This document shows positions 35,401-47,300 of a stretch of DNA of 64,000 bases, in pieces. The translations under genes were made by a program, and so were the position numbers. Position 1 is the stretch's first letter, and the number at the start of each line of letters is the position of its first letter. Origin of the DNA: Baylisascaris procyonis (lineage: Eukaryota > Nematoda > Chromadorea > Rhabditida > Ascarididae); NCBI GenBank assembly GCA_037389465.1, contig JAZARR010000213.1:4012501-4076500 (forward strand), written 5' to 3'. The notes under the pieces are model-generated. The model was not told where the DNA came from. It was given only the letters and a program-made list of their open reading frames with translations, and searched no databases.

Positions 35401-38400
35401 TCTCGGTTATGTACTGAAAAATAATGCAATTCGATTGCGTAACGAAATTTAAAACGATAGAGAGAATTTATTTTCCGATCGACTAAACACGTTCGTTCTC
35501 CATTTTGGGAATGGATGCATCAAAGAAAACCGTGAAAACTATAAAGTTGTCTTGCCACAAGTTATTCAATTGCTAGCCGCATTACCAGTTATAAGAACGC
35601 GAAATAAAAATTGAGAAAATTTGGTAGTTGGATGAAGGGCACATTGGCATAAGGTAATATGATTGCGACAGAAAGCAGTAAATACCTGATTGACGGTTTT
35701 CAATTGTCCGGCACACCGCCGACTGCATATAAGTGCTCTAGAGGTGGCGCCAACACATTCTAAACCTCCATTTGCCGGAAAAGGATTCGAACATGTTCGT
35801 ATCTCTATAGTCACTCCGATGGCATTAACGAGTGAAGGACAAGAACAAGTTGCGCAAGATGCACCACTCCAACTTGACCATTGACCATCGACTCTCTGAA
35901 AATAGAATCCGCATACTTGCATTATCTATGCAAAATAAGCACATCCAACTATACAATTCAACTCATACTGTTCTCTTTATTAGATCATCGCGAAAACCTC
36001 TTCACATTACCACCAATCTATTCAACATTCGGCTCACATATATGTGCTGGAAAAGGCTTCTCATCCCAAGGAAGCAAAATGCCTCAACGATCACCATTAA
36101 TGCCGTTTCATCGTCTTCCGACTTTTGTACTCATACTGCTTATAAAGCAATTTTATGTGCAGAGAATATGATAAACGCTGGTTTTTTGGATACCTTTAAG
36201 TGAGTGCTCGCTCTAGAGTTAACCTATCTTGCGAATACTAGACCTAACAAAGATATGGCTGAAATAATATGCTGCACTAAAAGACGTTTCAAGGGTCTAA
36301 AAGCTCAGTGGCTTAGGCTTCCTAGTGAAGTTGAATTACCTGTTCAGCATTCAAATCGCGTTTGTTCTTCTCGCTATTAACTAGGTGAGATTGGATTACG
36401 AATAATGAAAGAGTCACATTTCATTAATTGCAATGCATCAAACTCGGTCAGCGGAGGAGTGGAAGGCTGAAGGAGAGAATCAGAAGGAGTGAGGAGTGTG
36501 AAGGAGAAGATTGACCAGGAAAAAAAGTGGTATTGTGCCAAATCTTCGCTTAATTTACTGACTTTAAATGAAAAGAACTCGACAAGGGATGCGTTTTTTG
36601 CAATTTGCTTGATGCACTGAATAAGATTTCTTGAGGAAATTTCTAATGTTTTATATAGCCTTTGGAGCTTGCATTTTGGCATTAAATTGTCATACGTTCC
36701 GTCAAAAAACTGCTTGCAAATAAGTGAGTAAAAAGAAACATAAAACTGTAGTCGATTCAGCAACTCAACTAATATTTGCAGCAACCCCTTCAGATGCTAA
36801 TAGCGCAAAATAATTCAGGATGTCTGAAAGGAAAGCAGGTCTATGTTGGAATGCGGCAATAGGAAACACAAAACAGTGTGAACATGGTGGACATAGGAAT
36901 GAAGGACAGTGTGCTAAGAGAAACGAAACACCAGTTTGGCACAATAGTTCATGCGACGGTAAGGATACTTGAAGTAAAACTGCTTTCTGCCGATAATCCT
37001 TGCGGCTTATTTTTTCTGAAATGATATCAGACCCCAACTGATAAATCGAATCTCCAAAATTCACAACATTTTTATAACATTTTGTTGGTACCCTTCAACT
37101 TGCACTCAAATTTTCCTTGAGTCCCTTATAGAATGACCTCCCTGTGAACTTTTCAAAGGGAATTTACTGAGGAGATTCATAAAAATTGCTGATCAAACAT
37201 CAAAAAACGGTTGCCAGTATTCTAATCCACTCGAATTACCATTGAATGAGGCAATATGTCCTCAACAGTCATTCGATAAAAACGAAAAGTGCTCATCAGA
37301 AAAGAAATTCAATCGCTGCATAGAAACCGAAAAAGAACACGAACAGGTTTTTCTGCAAAAAAAGTATAATCAGTTCTATTAGCGTCCTTCGAAAGGAACA
37401 GTTCACCAACAGTTTAATGCCTCGTCTGGATTCACGCTTCAAATTTCGCCTTTGCTCTACCTCTTATTCGCCGCATTTAATTGTTTTGTCCTCGAAACTG
37501 CTATGGCGTTTAGTGTTACTCTGAATTGCCTTACGGATCAAAAATCATCTTATATATAGTGGAAGAAAAGGCCAAAGTCAGGACAATCTAGGACATCGTT
37601 CTTGCAGATAGGAACGGCATTCCCAGGTGAAGTAATTTCACATGATCTATTTTGATGGAATTGTGATACGAATATTATAAGCAGAGCAAAAAAAAAGTTT
37701 GTCGTTGCAGTTACGATACCAGAAACTATAGGCCAGAAACAATTTTTTTTTTTTTGAAATGCACTTCAAATGAGGCAATATGCTCTCTTAGGCAACTGAA
37801 AGCATAGAAGGCCCTTGGAATCCTTGGAAGGACAGCGGGGAAAATTCCTGGGAGAATCTGTAATACAGCAATTCAAATATAAGAGGTAATTTTCTGTCAT
37901 ATACAAAGTTTAAAATAGCGTTGAAATTGTACTTCCGGTTCTTACAATACCTGGAATGACTTCCGATGAATGCGACTCTTTTTGACGAAATCAATGAAAC
38001 GATTACCATAGGCAATTGATGTGTAGGTGTAACCTTCGTTCCAGGCCAAGGCACACAACGTCCCAATTCGCACCATTTCGACGGTCCACAGAATGTACCC
38101 TCGAGAGCAGGATGTGAGGTGATGATTCGTCCAAAGCTGGTCTGTCCACACCACATCATATAACAGATGCCATCATAATGGTCTTGTCGTGGTGTCACCT
38201 TCAATGCATTTATTTATCAATATTTAATCACCATATGGTTTGCCGCATCTTTCAAATTTGTGTATACAGTTGTTAAATATGGATGCAAGCAGTGAGTTTC
38301 ATTATTTTCGAAGAAAGAAGAGTTATTTGTGAAAAGATTGTGCGCTTATGGTTAATAATTGCATTCAATTTGAAATTATTTTCGATAAAATTGGTATACT

Positions 38401-41279
38401 AAGTGATATTTAATTGTCTCCGTTGATGATCGAGTGGAAGGCATTATAGTTGGTGCACTTTAGATTATCCACTCAGGTGGCCGCAATCATTACAACCTGC
38501 TACATCACAAGGTTAACATGTTCGTTTGTTGCTCGAGCGTAGGTGTCCTTTACGATGTCGCACCCATAAGGAGATAATTTGTTTCCGCTCCTTTCAAATC
38601 GAACTTCCGCCGCAATCAAATCGATGCCTCCACAGTAAACACCACACATATCAAGAGACAAGCATTTCGAAAATGTGCTACTTTGTGAGACATCACTTTT
38701 TTTGTGGAAAATAGTGAAATATATTTTAATTAATAAAAACAAATAGAGTTCAAAAACAAGCGGATAAGCATGTCAGGAAAGTTGCTAATTCCGCAGAATC
38801 CTTCTTATCGAATTCACCAAATAGATCAACCGGCTGTGTGAAGATTTCTTTAAAAAATGGAAGATTCGGCAGATGACGATGTAAGCTCGTCTGCCGATTA
38901 GTTCATGGGCAAATATATTTATCCTCCAATCGCTTTGATAAACACTTCTTCCAGTCGGCTTCCCATTAGTTTGTGGACACTCGGGTGTTCATATTTTATA
39001 AGTAACCCTCATCGAATACAATGTGACATCAGTCGATAAATGCAATGCTCATACAAATCAGTTTGAGTTTTTCATTCCGATTAACTCATTCAATCGCTCA
39101 TTTAGTAGTATGAGCAGCCGAAAACACTGAAAATCTATGCGAATATTCAGTCCAAACCTTTATTGGCGTTCGCATCTTCAGCTGCTAAACATTTTTACGG
39201 ACTCTGCAGTTAGATGCATCCATGATTGCTTTTGAGATACTTGCAATTGCTTTAGAACAAAAACTACGTAGATCCATACACACAAATACACAAACGCATT
39301 TACACACATGCACACATATATAAACACGCACATGCACGCACATACATTCATATAAACACATACACATACACATACACACATAGACACGCAAAGGCACACA
39401 TTCACACGCTTACATGTATACACACACGCGCACACACACCCATGCACACACATACGCCTACACATACACACAAACATATACACACACACATGCACGTGTA
39501 CACGCATAGGAATATAAGCAGGCACGTGACAAGCGCAAACACATACAATTACATGAGCGCATGCGTACATTGCACTGATTAGATGCACCTTACGGAATCA
39601 CTGCATCAATTCATAGAAATGGTTAATAAATGGATGAAAGGTGTTAAAATGAGGTATTTGAAGCTTAGTGTCGAAACAATTCGAAATGGGAAAGCATAGG
39701 AAGGGTATTTGTAATTAAAATGGATGTGCTACCTGCTGATAAGAAGGTCCATGCATCATACGGCACTGTGTATCTGCATCATATATTTGGCCAGGTTTAA
39801 CATCTGTCCTCACCGTTAACGTTTGTGGGAGGTTTGACACACGTAGACAATTCTTTCCTCGACTACTGAAAATCAACACAAAACCGATGAATCGTTGTAA
39901 ATAATCGCATATTGAAGGAAGATTATGGTTGTTCATTAAATTCATTCATTTAACATAAAAATCATAAAACTCGTTCATTTGGATAGTTTTTGCTTGAAAT
40001 TATAGAAGAATCTGTTAGCAATCATTTTGATGGTAACACTTCAAGGAGTACACTTAAGGTAAAATTCACCAATCCTAGCAGACAATTTGGAGGATGCTGA
40101 ATAAACGGCGAAAAAAACGATCGGAGATGCGTACTGGAAGAAATTGTATGAAATATGCCATCCGCATTCTGTTCACCTCACCAACTGGTTTCTTAGATCA
40201 TTGCAAGTAATAGAATCGAGAAATAATTCCTTCATGCAAGCACAAATAATGGAACCGAATTTGATCGAATTACATTGAGACGAATCATGTATAAAAGAAG
40301 ATTTGTCGTTTGCAACCTGGTTGATTTAGAATGTACCCCATTTCTGGCATGTTTCGGTATCTATAACTTCTCTAAAAGCCGACGAATCAGTGAGAAATTT
40401 TGTACATGAAATTAATCTATTATAGGCAATATACCTATCATATTTCATGGCGCCACCTCAGTACATTCCGAGTTGAAATTACTGAAGAAATGGACGGACA
40501 TGTACATAAATATGCACCGATACGATGCTACTATTAATAAGACTGACGACAATTGTTGCAGTCCAGATAATGCGCAGATGAGGGAATAAGCGAGCTTGAA
40601 TTTTACCTATGTTTTAACGCCTTATCAATAATCCCGAATGTATAGGGAAGTGCAAAAATTAGCGAACATTTTGGCAAAGTTAACTGAGTTAGAAATGGGA
40701 CAGCTTTAAGAATTCCTAATTGTCTGGCTACGCAATATGTCAACTATATCCACGAAAATGTGATTTGAATGGTATTTCTCTTTCATAGGTTGATTCGTGC
40801 AATGAAAACGCCTTTATTTATTTTAAGTGTTGCAGAGATGAAGTATGTTGTGTGTCCGTTGTTCATTACTGCTGAAAAAAACGATAAACCGGTTTGTCCT
40901 TTTCCGCCTCAGAACGAAACTACTGACAAAATTAACAAATTTTTTTTGGTACATTGAAATGAAAACCGACATTAGTGCACAAAAGTGAAGTTTGCCCTCA
41001 ATGTTACCGTGGCGTGCTATTTGCCCACGTGGCCTATTCTGCTGTCTTTCTCCCTCCTCTATTAACATCTTGCATATATTTTACTAACCTGGACCAAGCA
41101 GCGTGTCTGAACAACACATTTTCACCATGTACTTGTAACTTGAAAGCATGTAATTTTCTATCAAATGCAAACTTTTCTCATATTAGTGTGCACTTTTATA
41201 AATTCGCTTTACTAACCTACCTCCGAGAATATCAGATCTGTAAACATGTATGCGCCTATATTCATGTGCATATGCGTGC

Positions 41280-41331
<52 letters not shown>

Positions 41332-44300
41332 CTGTCTGTTAACAGTTTCAACCTGACGAAAAACGAGGTTAAACCTACGAGTTTTGATGGATATGATAAG
41401 GAGATGGACATGAATCTGTACCAAATATCATGTTGCCCTATTAACTTTGATAGAATCCATAGAAATTTAAACGGTGTCGAAAAATTCACGCAAGTGTTGC
41501 GCCAACCGGATTCCCGTTCTTTATCGGCTAGACCGAAAAAAAGCCTTTTTTTTTGCATATTGCATCTGAACGGTCGGCTGGTTCAGTTTAAAAATGGAGG
41601 CAGTTTTTGTATATTCCAATTTGTAGCGCCGATTGATCAGATAAGCGAGTTGGGAAAGCGCATATCACATCACCTCCTTTGGTATGCTTCTATCTTGGTT
41701 TTAAGCTAATAACGGCGATTCTGTCCGAAATTATTCAATTTCATAGCTTAAATACATTTTAATGGGAGAAAACAGTATGAATTCAAATCTTATTAATGCC
41801 ATTTAATGTAATTTCCCATCAAACAGAAAAAGTTCCGGTAGGCATGAAGTCAATAAAGTTTGCAAACAGCATGGATTGTTCAATAGATTATATCCTGCAG
41901 TGAAAGATGTTTCCATGTTGCGCGTGTTTTTCTGCGGTGATAATAATCAACTGTCATCTGAAGAGCTCCGAACTTAATAGTGAGAATCTGTTCATGAGAA
42001 CGCTTTTTTTGCCAACTTCTAAAGTATGAGCAGGGAATCGCTAATTCTGACGAGGGTCACAAGTCACAATTGCAGATTCCGACCTCCTCTTAAAATCAAA
42101 CGCCATTCGAACATTTGAAAATTTGAACGCTAATCGGGGATTATGAATTCGATGTCCATAAAACGGCTTAGCATTGAAAAGGCTACAGCGAAGTCAATCG
42201 GGACGTGATCAGAGACAGGGACCCTCAAATACATTTTTTGTTTCAATACCTTAGAAAAGCTCCTTTACAGTTGGTAATTTCTATTAAGGCTCAGCCCACC
42301 GTGGAGAGGCTAAGTAATACACGTTGAGGTCGACCAGCTTCAGAATTCCTGGTTGAATTCGTAAAAAATGAAACCTTGACCCCTCGACCATCATAGGTCT
42401 GTGGTTGAACAGTCAAGCTGCAAGTGTTGACCAAATTCGATTGCCAATGTGTGCAAATAGTACGAACGGCACGCTTTGTATGCTAAACGGAGGATATCAG
42501 GTCAATGTGATTTACTATTGATCAGCAGCGGCCCTGCATTTTATAGGGTTCACAGAATGAAGAGCGATAAAAAGGTTTCAAAAGTGACCGGTATGATGCG
42601 AACGTGGGAATGATACAGGGATGAAAGAATGCATCAAATAGCGCCTGCATTACATGTAGAGAATCATGCCTCTTTCATGAGACTGTTAAGGGTAGACTAT
42701 TTGTAAGAAGACACGATTTTTGCATGCGAAGTTCCATGGTTCAATTGCGAATTTGCTTGCACATGGGAGTTTGTACCAGTATTGATTTGAAAAAAGTGGT
42801 AAGTGAAGAAGTAAACTAACTCGAGTCGTTGCAAAAATGTGTGATAATCTCTAAGACTGCATGTTGACCATGTCACCTTGCCGGGTCCCAGTGAGGAGCT
42901 CATAATATGCTTCGAAGGACAGTATGGTTCATCGTGGCGCATACCAACACTAAATTCACCTCTTTTAGCTCCTCAGTCAATCTGCATCGTGACAATATTA
43001 CGCGTCTCGCTGTTTATAAAACAAATTCTTTTATCAGGTATTATTATTGAAAACTACAGATTCATTTGTTGGTAGTTCTTCTCCTTATTGGGCATTTTTT
43101 ACTTAACGATCAGAGCCTTACCCATGTCGTAACTATTCCATGAGATAACCACCTGAGGAAGCGAGCTAATAGTCTAAAATTTTTTTTCTTCGTAAATCAT
43201 TTATTTATCACTCAGATTCTCTTATCAGTTAAAAGTAATTTTTAAAAAGTTTCTACATTGGGGAGTTAGAAAAGAGAGAATGCTTGTGAAAATTCGGAAA
43301 ATTCGCTGAAAGATGAAGATGCTGATCTGAGTATAATAAATCTCCTAAATCAGAGAATTGTGAACGCCTGTGTGGCTTTGTATTCAGCGATTTCAGGTGA
43401 TGATGAGCTGATTCGCATCAAAAATGATGTCAATCAGCTCAAACCGCATTCGCATTAACAAGTCACTTTCCATTTCGTGCTTTTTTTTAAAAAGAAAACA
43501 CTGATTTTTCCATCGAAAATATTAAATCACGAAATTGATATTGCTGAGATCGTTAATGAATTTTCTTCTAAAACCTTTGAATGAATATTTTTTTTCCTTC
43601 TTTGAACGCTCGAACTGCATAGCTTCATGAATATCATAAGTAAAATCACGCAAATTTTTATTGAATCAAATAAGGGTTTGAATTTCAGCAATTTCCGGCA
43701 CTGCCAAGCAATTGCATCTTGGCATAAATCCATCCTAAAAAAGTTCAGCATTGCTAACGGTCTTTTTTTCAACAATTTCCAACATTTTCAGTTCCTTCCT
43801 CTTCTCAAGAAGTTGAAAGATGCAGTTTATTTGATGTGCATTATTTTCTGCAAGACCAGTTCTTATAATCTAATTGACATTATTTGTTAGTGGGGTGTGT
43901 TTAAACGATAGTGCTTGATACAAATTAGATAGGACAGTTGCAACAAGAAGTTGGCATTTAGGTGGATGTTTTATATTTCGATGCCTTCTCACACTCTTTT
44001 TTAAAAAACACTTCCTTACAAGCACGTGGAATTGCTATCACTCTCGATTATATTTTTGCAATTTTCTTTCAAACGATCACACAATTTGCTACATTCATCC
44101 TCATTATCACGCTCACCTGTGGCCAAGTTCATGAGTGCCAATAAAAGCGGATGTGAAATCAAGTCCTTCGGCTAGTGTACAGGTATTCCAAGGATCGCAC
44201 ATTCCATCCAAACGAGCAATACCACTAATCGAACGTGAACCAGTTCCACGATGGATATCGTATCTAAATATCTCAATGAATAAATCAATAATTATCTCAA

Positions 44301-47300
44301 TATATGCAATCATATCAATTCTCAGCTACATGTCATTATCGAACTAGACCATCAATCTCACTATCAGCACATACCCCGTCAGGAGGAATGCGTGATCCCA
44401 ATCACGTGATCCTGCAGTCCTTTGAAATCGACAGAAGCGATCGAGGTACTGTTGTGCATGACCATTGTTGTGCAGATGCGGTGCCATCGAACTCTACAAT
44501 TTCGCCATATAAAACGCCCAATGTCGATATTTGGAAAACATCCTTAGATGAGCTATACAGCAGTCCCGTTATTCATACGAACGAATTGCATTACCTCATT
44601 TCTCTTTCCCATCATAACTCTTCCCACCTCCACTCCCACTATTAAACTTACCCTCAATAACTTGAATTATGGATTTCACTCTAAAACACTAAACATTAGG
44701 GACCTTTCATAATCTACTACGAACGGTGCAGTCTCCCTATCACCTCCTCGCCCTCCCCCTCCGAAAGGCCGTTCTAAGCGAGTCACATTTTTGATTGGTT
44801 CCTCAACAATATCCACTTTCTAAGATCTCACTTGGCAAGAAAGGAAAGCTTCCCTAGTCACAGGATGTTTTGACGAAGAACTTGTAAGAGAACGCAGTGG
44901 TCACACTCTCCTTTGAAAAACTACTCGAATATAAGTGCATACAGGTTGTGTGGAGAGTATTTCGAAGCGAACAACGTGGAAAGTGAGTTGCGGGACGGCG
45001 GTCGGTTGATGGTACATTATCTGGATGTTGTTCAGCATCGTTAGTGCATAATCCTGTAGCTTTGAATTTGCTGACGAACCATATTTACTACTGAAATGAC
45101 GCCAAAGCAGTTCATCGACGAAAATCGCCAACTCCACCTAAAAAAATTCAACTTAACAAAATTGGAATTTGACAGCTAAATAGTGAAGTAAAATAGGAAA
45201 CGATTCTGCCTATGAAAGGAATATATTATTCACGATTAGTAAGCGCTAGTTTAGGAATTCTTTGAAGTGGTTAACAAATCAATGAGTAAACGGAACATTA
45301 TGTTCATTCTTTTGCTGCTCAAAGACTGCCTACGGCATAGAGGAACTTGTGAACGCTCATTGTGTATACATATGGTCATTGCTATATTCTGTGCTGCGAT
45401 TCATCAAGAAACAATGAACAACGTGCTTGAAGCGAGTTCAACAAATGCTACAATGCCTATTTGCGCTTCCGGTCATAATTTGGACGCTCTTCAAACGCAT
45501 CTCTTGTATTCAATAGTACCATGACGTTGATGCAATTGTGGAAAAGTATATATGTAAATAGGTGCTCGCAGATGGCTGTCAACAAGTCATCGTTAATTGC
45601 TCAACATTAGTGAGCGCAAAAAGAAGAAACTCCTCATTTTTGAACATTTCGAAGGTAATGCTCTTCAAGCGAAAGATTACTGAAAACTGGATGATGGATT
45701 CGAGTGAAGAGAGTTGTCGATTAATGACAGATGGAAAAATAAAATCAACTATGATGGTTGCTTATTGATGGGATCGCATTTCGTTTGATCTATTCAAAAT
45801 TCACACTGTATTGAATAGAAAGTTAATAGCTTCAAAAGTGGTTGAGTTATGAAACATCGATTTCATCCAGAATAATCTATATGGGGTGGATGGGGGAAGG
45901 CAAAGAAAAGTCCGATGTGCGAAATGTTCTAGTACCGTTCGTTGCTGGAATAACATTTTTTCTGCTCATTTTTGGAATAGAAGTGAATCAATAAAAAATT
46001 ATTACAAATGGACTAATAACTTTATATCCAGCAGAATAGATAGAGCTTGATATTTTCGTTGATGAGACATGAATAAAAGAAAGAAGAAAATCTATAAGAC
46101 GCGATCGGAATATTGTTACGCAGAGATGAAAAGATGAAGACGTTGTTACATTTTGCAAAAAATTTTTTCAGCTTGACAGTAGTGACTTGAGGCAGAATAG
46201 CATACAGAGCTTAGGATAGAATAATATCAGATACATCGTCACAATATTAGCATAGATAGAGCTTAATAATAAGAAAAAATCTGCTTCAATTTAAACTTTA
46301 GTGGCAGAAAAACATTGAGCTAAGCTATTAACATATAGCATAAGAATTATAGTTAATGACAAATTTGAACTTAATTGTTAGACAATCTAGCGAGAAGTGA
46401 TCACTTCTCCAGTAAATCCGTAAATTTCATTTATTCCTTCTGCGAATTACCGTAAATTATGAGCATATAGGTAGTTGATATGCAGCAGACTACAGCGATA
46501 TTGAATATTCAATGAGAAAAAAGAGCAGTGAGGTGGGGTTCGAATCACTTCATTGCTGCAGCTAATGATTGAAAGATCGCATTGTTCATCGACTAATTTA
46601 AAACGTCTAAATTTCCCCAAATTCATTGAAAAACGTATCAATTACCGAGACATTGACAATGTTCACTCTGTTTCTGTTGCCATTGAGGGAATTCAATTAT
46701 TCAAATACTTTAAACTTTCATTTTTGCAACGATGTAATGTTTCCATTATTACAGACTTGCTGATAATCTGACCTCTCCGATATTGAGCAAACAGTCATTA
46801 ACTGACTTCAAATGATGAATGGCGATGCATCAATGCGATCAAATGCATCGAAGAAAATGGTCTCTGAAGCAATCAAAATAGAACCCACAATTAAGTCGCT
46901 TTCTTGTGTTAATCGTTGTCCAATCACATAGACATCTTCACTAATCGCACTCTCATCCTCAGTCAGCTCATTCGAGGATATTAAAGACTCGATCCCACAA
47001 AAATCGTCTTCTACAATCTCGCGTTTGTACAAAACGTGCAATCCATGAGGCGAATCTATTGCATCTGAAAACATTGCAATCATTTAGCTTAAACAATGAG
47101 GAGTGCTACTTCGAGTGGGTATTTATGTAAGCAGTATTAGATGTGTTCATGACATTCAAATGGGAGCGATGGACGCGAAAGCGGTACATTTCTTTTCCGG
47201 TAACTTTGTGCCATTTTATATCGCTTGCAATCTTTTCGTCACTCTTCTCTGCATATTTCCACTGCTCCTCTCTATCAAAAAACCTAAAACTTTCCCCATT

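Noticed and set aside
35832..36203. 123-codon plus-strand frame
   Set aside because: Its first part is antisense to ADAMTS exon 12 and the rest has no recognisable features.
36765..37064. 99-codon minus-strand Cys-containing frame in an ADAMTS intron
   Set aside because: No TSP1 or disintegrin pattern, and exons 11 and 12 join in phase without it. The opposite strand looked more exon-like.
39178..39588. 136-codon minus-strand frame rich in Cys and Val
   Set aside because: Produced by the CA-rich tract read in GT form; low complexity, no domain.
44304..44645. 113-codon plus-strand frame
   Set aside because: Antisense to ADAMTS exon 7.
46530..46560. GGTTCGAATC resembling a tRNA T-loop
   Set aside because: The flanking bases do not form a 5-bp T stem, and no acceptor stem or anticodon arm fits upstream.
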